This document shows, piece by piece, positions 6,082 to 13,118 of a stretch of 35,637 bases of DNA. Both the position numbers and the translations under genes were made by a program. Numbering within the stretch: position 1 is the stretch's first letter; each line of letters begins with the position of its first letter. The notes beneath the pieces were generated by a model. That model was not told the DNA's origin and searched no databases. It saw only the letters and a program-made list of their open reading frames with translations. The stretch is from a virus, in the IMG/VR virus record IMGVR_UViG_3300031700_000004, positions 1 to 35,637 of that record, one strand, 5' to 3'.

Positions 6082-7982
6082 TACGAAACATCCTTACATT
6101 TACCGTCTTTATCAGTGAACCAAACGAAACCCTCGTTCTGCACCAAATGTCCTGCGCCAATCAACGCTTCAATAGACTGCTTATATGTAGAGCGCGGATT
6201 TGCCACTGAGGACACTTTGCCAACAAAGTGATCCTTCACTGTCTCCTCAGAGATAACCCAAAAGGTGCGTGGCTCAGGCCAGCCGGGGCCACCCGGATTT
6301 GGATTGCCTATGCCCTCGCCGCGCAATTGCGTAAACACCTTGCGAATAAGCAACTGGTTCTTGCCCTTGATGCGTGGCTTGTTAGCTTCCTCAATCTCAC
6401 TGTCTGACGCCTTGTGGATGGTACAGGTTGTTACAGCATCGCCGTCCTCATCTATGCCAAGCTCAATCACGTTTAGCTTGAACGAGAATAGCGTACCCGT
6501 CTCCATGTCGCGCTGCTTGGTTGCCCTTGCCGTGCGCATCCCCGTGACTTCATCGTGGTCTAACTCAATCTCTGTGTCGGTTGCCGCGCGTAAACTTGAG
6601 TGGCCGCGCGCTCCCGCTGCTTTATCTTTTCCGGAGTGATGCACCACTGCCAAGCTGGCACTTGTTATCTCGCGCAGCTTATCGCAGTTGCCAATAAACT
6701 TGGTCATGTCTTCCGGGGAGTTTTCATTGCCGCCAGCCATAGATCGGCTGAGCGTGTCCACAACAATAAACTTAACTTGTCCGTGCTTGCGCGACACCTC
6801 ACGGCATAGCTTTTCCAATATAACCATGTCCACGTCGCCATCAAGCAAGTTTACCGGCAAAGGTCTAACGGCAAGCTTAACGTCCTTGTGTTCAGGGTAC
6901 TGTCGGCTGAGAGCCACAACCCGGTTGTGCATGCCCATGCCGCCTTCTGTGGCGAGATACAAAACTGATCCGCCAATGACTTTATGGCCGTTCCATTCCT
7001 GCCCGGCAGCAATATGCCAAGCCATGTCTAAAGCAAAGAATGACTTGCCCACGTTGGACGGGCCATAGATCACAGACATCTGCCCGTCGCCCAACCAGCC
7101 CTTAACAAGGTAGTTGCGGCTGAGTTGCGGTATTGCCTCACCCGGCATGAAGATTTGATCCATCACGCTTTGCACTGTCAGCGCCTTGCGTGTCGCATCA
7201 GGGCCTTGGTTGACCCACATGTCGGAATAGTCCCAGCCATCATTCTCAGGCATGATGTACTCAACGCCCAACTCAGAGAATGCGCGCTCACACTCTTTGC
7301 GGCCAGCGTCGTCATTATCCCCGGCAATAACAAATTCTGTGTCGGGCTTAGCTTGTTGCAGGTTGTCTACAACCGCCAAGATATTGCCAGCGTTCAGTGC
7401 GAAGACGCAGGGCTTCCCTGTGGCTTCATGCACTGTGGCAGAGGTTGCCCAGCCCTCTGCGATATATGCAAAATCACGAATAGGCCCACCAATCACACTA
7501 AAGTTACCGATCACCGGGAGCTGGTAGGAGAATTTCTTCTTGCCATCTGCGTCGATAAACTGCGCGCCAACGCGCTTGCCCTTCACGTCAATGATTGGGA
7601 TTGCCAATGTGTCGCCGTCAATCTTGGCGTTGTGAAGCTTCAGGCGCTTCTTTTCGAGATACGGGTGACTGCTCATAGCGTCACGCTCAGGCCATTCAAC
7701 ATCTCGTCTCACCTCCACTGTCGGCGTGTGTCCCGGCTGTGGCCAGAGTGACATATCGCGCAGCCTATCCTTGATTGATTTATAGTCGTTGCACTTGCGG
7801 CAATTGACCATAACTTCGCCTTGAAATTCTTTAATCCAAAATCTGTCTGTGCCTGAACAAGATGGGCATGGGCCATGAAACTCGCCTTGCGACGTTTTCT
7901 TTAGCTCAAGATTGCTAATAATTGTTTGACCAAATTCGCTCCAACGTGCGTTTGGAAACTTGCTCTGTGTTAAGACTTTCAT
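6081..7982 (-). CDS. TOPRIM primase-helicase fusion (RepA/AAA_25-type)
   Basis: This 633-residue protein is the likely core of replication. In order: a zinc ribbon (Cys39, Cys42, Cys61, Cys64), a TOPRIM catalytic domain (IAEGWATS with Glu176; GDNDDAG at 221-227), and a RecA-like helicase (Walker A GPSNVGKS at 307-314; Walker B FIVVDT with Asp409; VVHHSGKD at 447-454). It would prime and unwind the fork as a hexamer, like T7 gp4 but with a RepA-like ATPase. The start at 7982 is chosen because AAGGA lies 8 bases upstream. An in-frame ATG at 8054 falls in a hairpin and lacks a ribosome site. No polymerase gene accompanies it. Confidence 0.93.
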   Translation of the reverse strand: MKVLTQSKFPNARWSEFGQTIISNLELKKTSQGEFHGPCPSCSGTDRFWIKEFQGEVMVNCRKCNDYKSIKDRLRDMSLWPQPGHTPTVEVRRDVEWPERDAMSSHPYLEKKRLKLHNAKIDGDTLAIPIIDVKGKRVGAQFIDADGKKKFSYQLPVIGNFSVIGGPIRDFAYIAEGWATSATVHEATGKPCVFALNAGNILAVVDNLQQAKPDTEFVIAGDNDDAGRKECERAFSELGVEYIMPENDGWDYSDMWVNQGPDATRKALTVQSVMDQIFMPGEAIPQLSRNYLVKGWLGDGQMSVIYGPSNVGKSFFALDMAWHIAAGQEWNGHKVIGGSVLYLATEGGMGMHNRVVALSRQYPEHKDVKLAVRPLPVNLLDGDVDMVILEKLCREVSRKHGQVKFIVVDTLSRSMAGGNENSPEDMTKFIGNCDKLREITSASLAVVHHSGKDKAAGARGHSSLRAATDTEIELDHDEVTGMRTARATKQRDMETGTLFSFKLNVIELGIDEDGDAVTTCTIHKASDSEIEEANKPRIKGKNQLLIRKVFTQLRGEGIGNPNPGGPGWPEPRTFWVISEETVKDHFVGKVSSVANPRSTYKQSIEALIGAGHLVQNEGFVWFTDKDGKCKDVS

Positions 7983-8018
7983 TATATGTTTCCTTACTAA
8001 CTGCCTAGTGGCTCCAGA

Positions 8019-8087
8019 TTTATGCCCCGGTGTTAACTGAACCCGCCGGGGCATAAGTTCTTAGACTTGACACCGTGTCGTGTCTAA
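8019..8087 (-). promoter_or_regulatory. Two dyads between SSB and primase-helicase genes
   Basis: The first dyad is a perfect 11-bp inverted repeat, TTATGCCCCGG (8020-8030) with CCGGGGCATAA (8046-8056) and a 15-base spacer. The second spans 8061-8087: 13-base arms matching at 11 positions around one central base, overlapping the SSB stop codon. Neither is followed by a T run on the minus strand. An mRNA structure that limits read-through, a processing site, or an operator for differential SSB/helicase expression would fit. Confidence 0.65.
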
Positions 8088-8728
8088 AAAGGTATTTCGT
8101 CCTCAAAAGCAGCATTGGACAAAGCAGCCGGGGCAGATGTAGCCATAGCAAACGGATCGTCAACCTCCGGCTTAGACAGTGTTGTGGCGCTTGCGGTAAA
8201 ACCACCCGACACGGCAGTAAACGGATCATCCTGACCCTGCATCTCTGCAAGCTCAAGCACCTGAACCGCGCGTAACCTAAGCGACACGCCGTTAATGCTG
8301 CCAGTGTTGTATGGAACAACCACCACGGCAACGTTGCACTTGCTGCCAGTTGTTAGCATGAAGTCGTCGGCCAGCTTATTGCGCGCCGCGTCAACCTGCT
8401 TCGGTGGCTGTGTCTTGTCTCCGCCATAAGCGCCCTTCAGCTTACACTTGCCTACGACTTCGCCATCGTCGTTGCGCTTGTATGGCAGCATTGCTGGCTT
8501 GTCTGGCCATTTGCGCTTTACGTCAAGCGCGGACGCATTCTTGTAAGCTTCCATGCACAGGTTGTGCAATTCCTTTGCCTTGTCATCCGACATTACAAAA
8601 GACATTTCGTATGCCGCACCATCATCCAACGGATCGCATTTGACGCTCTTATTGTCGTAAGTGTCAAATTTGTACGTTGCATTTAGTCGAGGGTAACGGG
8701 CAGTAACGTCTGTTATCATATGTTGCAT
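8084..8728 (-). CDS. Single-stranded DNA-binding protein (T7 gp2.5/DUF2815-like)
   Basis: This 214-residue protein is predicted to coat single strands and promote annealing. The N-terminal two thirds read as an OB-fold core (NATYKFDTYDNKSVKCD near the start; SINGVSLRLRAVQVLELAEM at about 140-160). The C-terminus is disordered and ends EDEIPF, the acidic aromatic tail by which SSBs contact polymerases and helicases. The general layout matches DUF2815/gp2.5-type proteins. The ATG at 8728 has AAGGA 8 bases upstream. It lies between a RecE-like exonuclease and the primase-helicase, giving a compact recombination-replication unit. Confidence 0.85.
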   Translation of the reverse strand: MQHMITDVTARYPRLNATYKFDTYDNKSVKCDPLDDGAAYEMSFVMSDDKAKELHNLCMEAYKNASALDVKRKWPDKPAMLPYKRNDDGEVVGKCKLKGAYGGDKTQPPKQVDAARNKLADDFMLTTGSKCNVAVVVVPYNTGSINGVSLRLRAVQVLELAEMQGQDDPFTAVSGGFTASATTLSKPEVDDPFAMATSAPAALSNAAFEDEIPF

Positions 8729-8774
8729 TATGCAATTCCTTCTATTTTGTGCAGCACCCCTGCACTGGGATTAG

Positions 8775-9572
8775 TTAAAACGCGGTTTCACTGTCCATCC
8801 AAGCTGGCAGATGTATCGTGCCAAGGTCGGGCCAGTTTGTGCCGTATTCGTCATTATCTTGAGCCTGCTTAATGTCTACTAGCGTTGCCATCATGCGGTT
8901 GTGAGCGTGGCGCAGGTACATCTCAGATAGCTCGTAGCAAGCTGTAACGTGAGGGCTGTCTTTTTCCACACAGACGAATATAAAGTTATCCACCCGCACT
9001 TTGTTAAGCTTCAAAACGTGCATGTAAAACGCGGCTTGAATGTCATACCCAAACGTCCGAACAGCGCGGTCAAAGCCACGCGGCGATGCGTCCTGACATG
9101 TCTTGACGTCCAGCACGATGCCAGCCTCCCGCAAAAGACCATCTGGACGAGTTTTCAACTCAATGTCAATGTCGGGGTCTGTGGCGAAGAACGAAGCTTC
9201 TGCCAGCAAATCAGGATTGGTGAGCAAGTGGTTTGCCATGTTGTTGTTCATACAGGCGTCAGTCATGCTGTTGGCTAAATCGTAATCAGCCTCAGTAAGC
9301 AAAATCTTGCCTAAAGTGTCGGCTTCATCTTTAAGCTCAGTCCAAGCCTTGCCGCGCCGTGTCTCAGGGCCACGAATAACTAGGCCCTTCTCAGGCTCAA
9401 GCAGCATGGCGTGGACTGCGCTACCCAGATCAAAGGCGTGGCTTTCCTTGCGCACTTGCCCCTTCCAGTGTGCCAAGCTTTTGCTGGCGACTGTCTTAAC
9501 AGATGAAGAGCCAAGCGCAGGATGCGCGTGATACTCTTCATTGGACATGTCTTCAGATTTAATTATTGTCAT
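8775..9572 (-). CDS. RecE-like 5'-3' exonuclease, PD-(D/E)XK family
   Basis: This 265-residue protein resembles the nuclease domain of exonuclease VIII (RecE; DUF3799-type). Key features are NEEYHAHPALGSSSVKT at the N-terminus, FDLGSAVHAMLLEP (His54), TRPDGLL with Asp144, LDVKTC with Asp155 and Lys157, and the downstream YDIQAAFY helix (Gln179). All catalytic positions of the family are present. It would resect double-stranded ends for strand annealing by the adjacent SSB. It starts inside the end of the upstream gene (14-base overlap) with GAAGGAAAG as ribosome site. Confidence 0.9.
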   Translation of the reverse strand: MTIIKSEDMSNEEYHAHPALGSSSVKTVASKSLAHWKGQVRKESHAFDLGSAVHAMLLEPEKGLVIRGPETRRGKAWTELKDEADTLGKILLTEADYDLANSMTDACMNNNMANHLLTNPDLLAEASFFATDPDIDIELKTRPDGLLREAGIVLDVKTCQDASPRGFDRAVRTFGYDIQAAFYMHVLKLNKVRVDNFIFVCVEKDSPHVTACYELSEMYLRHAHNRMMATLVDIKQAQDNDEYGTNWPDLGTIHLPAWMDSETAF

Positions 9573-9858
9573 TTGCTTTCCTTCTTTTTTTAGCTGCCGC
9601 TGCCATTTTCTTGTATTTAGCTCTGTATTTTTTACTGCAATCTAATAGAGCGCCTGAAGCATCACCGCAAATATCGCCAAGAATATCCATGTGGTAAACG
9701 TCATCACCAACAAGGCCCTCTTCAAGAATTAAGCAAGCCTCCACGCTATTCTCGTTTACTACCACCAAGCCAACAATCTTTAGGTGTCGCGGCAATTCGC
9801 AATCGCCAAACTCAATCACCTCCTCAAGGTCAACCTTTGCTTCCCAATCGTATTTCAT
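9559..9858 (-). CDS. Small early protein, unknown, with basic tail
   Basis: This 99-residue protein is not recognised. The first 70 residues are acidic and beta-rich (KVDLEEVIEFGDCELPRHLK; a strand LKIVGLVVV). The last 25 are Lys/Arg/Ala-rich (KKYRAKYKKMAAAAKKRR), giving a strongly bipolar charge as in nucleic-acid-associated small proteins. The ribosome site is among the best in the window (AAGGAGGG, spacing about 5). It directly precedes and overlaps the exonuclease. A role as exonuclease partner or modulator is a positional guess. Confidence 0.75.
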   Translation of the reverse strand: MKYDWEAKVDLEEVIEFGDCELPRHLKIVGLVVVNENSVEACLILEEGLVGDDVYHMDILGDICGDASGALLDCSKKYRAKYKKMAAAAKKRRKANDNN

Positions 9859-9961
9859 ATTACCCTCCTTCTATCGTTTAATCATTCATTGCATATGCAA
9901 AATATATTAACAAGTATAAAGCACAACTAAACTAAAAAAAATGATCCAGTTGCGCTTTGCC

Positions 9962-10492
9962 CTAAACCACCTCGATAAAGTTATCGGCTTTTTCAGCCCA
10001 CAGGATAAACGTGAATTGCTTATCATTGGCTGAGCCATAAACTTCAGCCTTGGCAATCTTTCCAGCGGTAAACAAACGCATTGCGCTATTTCCTACGGCC
10101 TTTTCACCAAGCCCGGCTTGCTGGGCAAGCTCCTGAGTGGAATAATATCCACCAAACTGGATCAGCTTTAAAATCTCACTGTCAACTTGAGAGCGCGTCA
10201 AATCATCATCTCCATCGTAAAACTCATTTAAATGTTCGGCGTCACGAACCGCCACAACTTGATTAATAGGCACATCTTTTCCGCTATATAAACGCACCGC
10301 CTGCCACGGCGTACCGCGAGCTGACTTGTCGGCAAAATTAGGAACCAGCAAAGCTTTAATCTTATCGCCGGGTTGTAGGGTGTAGCCCTCAGCTACATGG
10401 ATCGGGATAAAAACTTGCTCGTTGCTTATCGTATCGCAGGCAAAGCAAAATCCGTGAGGATGCGAGTTCGTGATAATAATAGTGTTTTCCAT
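9962..10492 (-). CDS. Predicted OB-fold plus winged-helix early protein
   Basis: This 176-residue protein looks two-domain. Residues 1-70 are beta-rich and resemble a cold-shock/OB barrel (GFCFACD, EQVFIPIHVAEGYTLQPGDK, KALLVPN: alternating strands with a typical QPGDKI turn). Residues about 103-165 read as a winged helix (QVDSEILKLIQFGGYYSTQE, LAQQAGLGEKAVGNSAMRLF, then a two-strand wing). An acidic linker (YDGDDDL) joins them. The start at 10492 follows AGGAAGAG; an upstream in-frame ATG at 10588 lies inside the neighbour gene. A nucleic-acid-binding regulator or replication adaptor is likely, but no named family is recognised. Confidence 0.75.
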   Translation of the reverse strand: MENTIIITNSHPHGFCFACDTISNEQVFIPIHVAEGYTLQPGDKIKALLVPNFADKSARGTPWQAVRLYSGKDVPINQVVAVRDAEHLNEFYDGDDDLTRSQVDSEILKLIQFGGYYSTQELAQQAGLGEKAVGNSAMRLFTAGKIAKAEVYGSANDKQFTFILWAEKADNFIEVV

Positions 10493-10506
10493 TGTCTCTT
10501 CCTTGT

Positions 10507-11010
10507 TTAAAATTTCAAACCGGACATACGCCCGGCGTACCAAAGCCGCTCCAGCGAGTTTAGCTCGTCTTGATCCATAGCCATGCACGGGCCATAGCCT
10601 AAGTCCACTTCTTTAGCCTTATCCATAAACAAAGCATGAGAGGCGTAACCAACGACATTCATTTTATTAAGCTCAATCTGACAGACCAGCACAGCGCAGT
10701 CTGCTTTGAACGACTGCTTGTCCTTAAACAAAAGCCTGCCATTTTTATGGAACGTGGCCTTAACGTCTATCGAAATATCGTCCAGCCAAATGTCGCGCCC
10801 ATCGTCAACGCCAACCGCGTGCTGGTGTTCCAAATTAAAAACCCTAGACACGGCAAGCTCTGCCTTAACGCCCAGCAAATCTAAATCTTGCTGGCTTTTA
10901 ACCTGATCGCGGCGCTGATTAACAATTCCAGAGGCTCTAGCAAGCTGCCAACGCATAGCCGCAGCCTGATTGCATTGCGACATCTCCTTGGGTGATAATT
11001 GGACTAGCAT
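10507..11010 (-). CDS. PD-(D/E)XK-like nuclease, early operon
   Basis: This 167-residue protein has a helical N-terminus (SPKEMSQCNQAAAMRWQLA), then LGVKAELAVSRVF with Glu51. An acidic strand follows (GRDIWLDD, Asp77/Asp78), and then ISIDVKATFHKNG with Asp82 and Lys84. This is the E...D...DxK layout of restriction-fold nucleases acting on DNA. The last third has a strand-helix pattern (CAVLVCQIEL) consistent with the fold. It has an excellent ribosome site (AAAGGAG). Its 5' end overlaps the preceding small gene by 74 bp. Host-genome breakdown, recombination or defence evasion are all possible. Confidence 0.78.
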   Translation of the reverse strand: MLVQLSPKEMSQCNQAAAMRWQLARASGIVNQRRDQVKSQQDLDLLGVKAELAVSRVFNLEHQHAVGVDDGRDIWLDDISIDVKATFHKNGRLLFKDKQSFKADCAVLVCQIELNKMNVVGYASHALFMDKAKEVDLGYGPCMAMDQDELNSLERLWYAGRMSGLKF

Positions 11011-11158
11011 TTACTTCTCCTTTAATGTTAGGTGCGCCGGGGCCAATACCCCTATAAAACCCCGGCGCGGTATTAGTCTGAGCATTCTCCGCAATACCCA
11101 CTAATGCGGGGCCATACATTCCGACCAAAAATGTCGGCTTACGCTCAGACCAATTCAC
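10937..11158 (-). CDS. Possible small early protein with GTG start
   Basis: This 73-codon frame starts at a GTG that overlaps the upstream stop (GTGA). It fills the 144-bp gap before the nuclease gene, then overlaps that gene by 74 bp in another frame. The first 45 residues look protein-like (Gly/Pro-rich, PTFLVGMYGPALVGIAEN). The remainder resembles out-of-frame translation. No ribosome site is visible, so expression would depend on coupling. It is retained because otherwise this tightly packed operon has an unexplained gap, but it is one of the weaker calls. Confidence 0.42.
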   Translation of the reverse strand: MNWSERKPTFLVGMYGPALVGIAENAQTNTAPGFYRGIGPGAPNIKGEVNASPIITQGDVAMQSGCGYALAAC

Positions 11159-11448
11159 TTGTCGCTCTTGTCGGCGACTTTAGTTAAAAAACGATTTGCG
11201 TCATTAATCGCGCCTGCCATACCGGCAAGCTTTTCAATCTTCTCATTTTGGAGAAATTCATCATCCGCATCCTCCATAGCCTGCAAAACAGAATTTAAAA
11301 TGCGCTCACGCTGTTCGTGGGTATCGACAAAACCATCCAGCAAAACGCAAATTGTTGAAGCTAACTGAATGTCTGTCATGTTTTCGGGAAGGTCCATCAT
11401 GAATGTGTGGACGGTATCGGCCAGCCTGCCATTTAATTTGCGGCTCAT
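11155..11448 (-). CDS. Small helical early protein, unknown
   Basis: This 97-residue, acidic, almost entirely helical protein is not recognised. It has long amphipathic stretches (HEQRERILNSVLQAMEDADDE; IEKLAGMAGAINDANRFLTK) and no membrane segment. Its ATG overlaps the upstream stop (TTATGA). Size, acidity and position at the head of the early operon are typical of phage proteins that bind and redirect host enzymes, but there is no specific evidence for a target. Confidence 0.7.
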   Translation of the reverse strand: MSRKLNGRLADTVHTFMMDLPENMTDIQLASTICVLLDGFVDTHEQRERILNSVLQAMEDADDEFLQNEKIEKLAGMAGAINDANRFLTKVADKSDK

Positions 11449-11729
11449 AATTCTACCCCCTGCTCCTCACGCTCAAGCGCAATATTAATAATGGATCGGT
11501 GAATGCCCGTGTCACCTTCAAGGTCTAAGCCCTCACGCATCAAGGCGTTATGAACCCTACGGCGCGCAGCAATTGACGCTTTGCACAGCCTAGCCTTCTG
11601 AGGATGCTTCTGGCTCCAAAAATAAGCCACGCCCATGTAATCAGATGAACCCACAAATAAGCGGTCAATCTCGCTAATTTTGCAAAGAGCGGTAAACGAA
11701 ACGCCGCCCAGCTTCACCTCAATGCTCAT
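11445..11729 (-). CDS. Small early protein, basic, unknown
   Basis: This 94-residue protein begins MSIEVKLGGVSFTALCKISE, followed by a basic helical centre (KHPQKARLCKASIAARRRVHNALMREG) and an acidic C-terminus (LEREEQGVEL). The centre could contact nucleic acid. The ATG at 11729 lies within the end of the preceding gene, with GGTGA 6 bases upstream. A GTG in frame at 11738 is an alternative with poorer spacing. I do not recognise a family. Confidence 0.7.
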   Translation of the reverse strand: MSIEVKLGGVSFTALCKISEIDRLFVGSSDYMGVAYFWSQKHPQKARLCKASIAARRRVHNALMREGLDLEGDTGIHRSIINIALEREEQGVEL

Positions 11730-12183
11730 CGACTTCACCGTCCCAAGTTATGCCATGCTCTTCAAACTTTTTCATTTGATGCTGGTTTGGCTTGGTGTCG
11801 AAAAAATGGTGCATTTTGCCGGAGACATTGTCGAACTGCTCAACGTCGCGCATACTTAAACGTGGGTATTCACTCTCAAGCTCATCGACGACTTTGCTAC
11901 ACATCTTCATAACTTTGCTTTTGTCTTCGCATTCGCTGGTGTCCCAGTTGTATTTACTTTTGAGTAAATAATATGCCTGAGAAAAATCAACAACGTCATC
12001 ATATAGCAGGCGCAGCAAATTATTAACGCTCTCAGCTAAGCTGCAAGCAGACCACCGCAAACTATTTGCAGCGTCTAGCTCATCCTCTTCTAGCTCAGAT
12101 ATAACGTCAGCACGGTCAAGATAGCGCTGCTTGATATTTTCCCAGCGCTCAGCGGTGTCCCATGTGTCATGTATATTTGTCAT
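11719..12183 (-). CDS. First gene of the leftward early operon, acidic helical protein
   Basis: This 154-residue strongly acidic protein (VISELEEDELDAANSLRW; YDDVVDFSQAYYLLKSKY) has no membrane segment or recognised motif. It is the promoter-proximal early gene and so probably among the first phage proteins made, a position often used for host-takeover or anti-defence proteins. The ATG at 12183 has GGAG 6 bases upstream. In-frame ATGs at 12195 and 12225 are disfavoured because the first lacks a site and the second lies in the promoter region. The leader resembles that of the genes at 14862 and 15153. Confidence 0.73.
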   Translation of the reverse strand: MTNIHDTWDTAERWENIKQRYLDRADVISELEEDELDAANSLRWSACSLAESVNNLLRLLYDDVVDFSQAYYLLKSKYNWDTSECEDKSKVMKMCSKVVDELESEYPRLSMRDVEQFDNVSGKMHHFFDTKPNQHQMKKFEEHGITWDGEVDEH

Positions 12184-12311
12184 GTTAATCTCCATTGTTT
12201 GTGTTTCGTCCCTAAGTATTCGCATAAATAAAAGATATGCACAACACCTAATTCACTTGAAGTACATATTTTTAATATATATAAGTAAAACAACAGAAAA
12301 AGGAGAATATC
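12184..12311. promoter_or_regulatory. Divergent early control region
   Basis: This 128-bp AT-rich gap separates the leftward operon from the rightward regulator gene. It holds a good rightward promoter (12257-12285). For the leftward operon only weak candidates are visible, for example TTGTGC, an 18-base spacer and AATACT on the minus strand. A small dyad, ACTT-G-AAGT, overlaps the rightward -35 box. Its position suits an operator bound by the ribbon-helix-helix protein encoded just downstream; that binding is inferred. Confidence 0.7.
12257..12285 (+). promoter_or_regulatory. Sigma-70-type promoter for the RHH-RuvC group
   Basis: TTGAAG (12257-12262), a 17-base AT-rich spacer and TATAAG (12280-12285). 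Expected transcription start near 12292, giving a leader of about 20 bases that carries the AAGGAG ribosome site of the next gene. Confidence 0.68.
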
Positions 12312-12473
12312 ATGGGCGACAAGAAACGTTTAATTCAATTTAGTGATATAGCGGATAAAGCTATTTCAGATGCAGCGCTGAAACTTGGGCTGAGTTTCAG
12401 CGCGTTTTGCCGTAGCGCTGCGCTAGAAAAGGCCAGCACTATAGTAGAGCCTAAACAACCGGCAGTAGATTAA
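12312..12473 (+). CDS. Ribbon-helix-helix (Arc/CopG-like) regulator, 53 residues
   Basis: This small gene is missed by length cut-offs but well supported: AAGGAG 6 bases before the ATG, a promoter just upstream, and a stop overlapping the RuvC start (TAATG). The product reads MGDKKRLIQFSDIADKAISD, then ALKLGLSFSAFCRSAALEKA. A short basic strand (KKRLIQFS) is followed by two helices with a central turn, the Arc/MetJ/CopG fold that binds operators as a dimer through the strand. It sits in the divergent region and probably represses its own and/or the leftward promoter. The fold call is by pattern; the target is inferred. Confidence 0.78.
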   Translation: MGDKKRLIQFSDIADKAISDAALKLGLSFSAFCRSAALEKASTIVEPKQPAVD

Positions 12474-12943
12474 TGCTGATATATGGATGCGACCCCGGTT
12501 TCACGGGTGCAATCGCGCTATATTGGACTGATACGGGCAAGCTAGAAGTCCACGATATGCCGGTAATGAAGAATACAAAAGGTAAGGCGATTATCAATTC
12601 TCCTTACCTTTTGGACATCCTGCAAAATGAAGCAGATGAAAAGTGCATGTGCTTATTGGAGCAGGTGTCGGCCATGCCGGGTCAAGGTGTGTCTAGTATG
12701 TTCCGCTTCGGCGAAGGCTACGGCATGCTGCAAATGGCATGCGCGGCAAACAAGCTGCCAACGCAGTTTGTGACGGCTGCAAAATGGAAAGGATACTTTG
12801 GATTAAACCGGGATAAAGGTGTAAGCCGGGGCTTGGCTATGCAGCGCTTTCCAGAATATGCCGGGCTATTTAGCCGGGTAAAAGACGATGGAAGGGCCGA
12901 AGCGGCTCTGATTGCGCTTTACGCGGCAGAGAATATGGTTTGA
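12473..12943 (+). CDS. RuvC-like Holliday junction resolvase
   Basis: This 156-residue protein has the RNase H-like fold of RuvC-type resolvases. The first strand carries Asp7 (IYGCDPGFTGAIAL), the second acidic residue is Glu63 (CLLEQVSAMPGQG), and the C-terminal pair is Asp138/139 with Glu143 in KDDGRAEAALIALYAAENM. All four acidic positions are present. The length is near that of bacterial RuvC. It would clear branched DNA before packaging. It is translationally coupled to the RHH regulator and is followed by the AT-rich iteron region. Confidence 0.92.
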   Translation: MLIYGCDPGFTGAIALYWTDTGKLEVHDMPVMKNTKGKAIINSPYLLDILQNEADEKCMCLLEQVSAMPGQGVSSMFRFGEGYGMLQMACAANKLPTQFVTAAKWKGYFGLNRDKGVSRGLAMQRFPEYAGLFSRVKDDGRAEAALIALYAAENMV

Positions 12944-12962
12944 GGGTTTTGGGTGGGATTAT

Positions 12963-13055
12963 TAATTGTATTAATTGTCTTTGATAAATTAATACAATTA
13001 CTTTCAATGGTTTAGGGTTTGCGATTAATACAATTACTGATTATTAATACAAATT
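12963..13055. repeat. Iteron-like repeats (TTAATACAATTA), candidate origin
   Basis: A 12-bp unit TTAATACAATTA occurs exactly at 12989-13000 and 13025-13036 and, inverted, at 12963-12974. A fourth copy at 13044-13055 keeps the first nine bases. Shorter relatives continue at 13073-13113 within the adjoining palindrome. The 190-bp gap that holds them is very AT-rich and non-coding. Iterated binding sites beside an AT-rich stretch are the classic form of an initiator-dependent origin. An operator array for the RHH protein is the main alternative. Confidence 0.7.
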
Positions 13056-13075
13056 GGCCTATTCTTAGTATTTTG

Positions 13076-13118
13076 TATTATTAATACTATTTACCTTTAG
13101 GTAATAGTATTAATAATA
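13076..13118. repeat. 43-bp palindrome (19-bp arms)
   Basis: The left arm (13076-13095) pairs with the right arm (13100-13118) over 19 bp with a single unpaired T and a 4-base loop (TTTA). The arms contain the iteron core (TTAATACTA with TAGTATTAA), so the palindrome is itself two inverted iteron half-sites. It is AT-rich and lacks a T tail, so a terminator role for the RuvC gene is less likely than an origin or cruciform element or an operator for the next gene. Confidence 0.75.

Noticed and set aside
7125-7751. A 208-codon open frame on the plus strand opposite the primase-helicase
   Set aside because: It lies wholly antisense to a gene with clear zinc, TOPRIM and Walker motifs, has no ribosome site, and its Cys/His/Leu-rich translation looks like a shadow frame.
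8020-8054. Helicase start at 8054 giving a 657-residue protein
   Set aside because: The extra 24 codons coincide with a perfect hairpin and have no ribosome site, while AAGGA precedes the ATG at 7982.
9859-9961. Possible gene or terminator in the 103-bp gap between the OB/winged-helix gene and the small early gene
   Set aside because: The gap is AT-rich with no frame of reasonable length, no stable stem and no clear promoter pair.
10493-10588. Longer start for the OB/winged-helix protein at 10588
   Set aside because: The extension is antisense-like, Ala/Arg-rich and entirely inside the nuclease gene. AGGAAGAG supports 10492.
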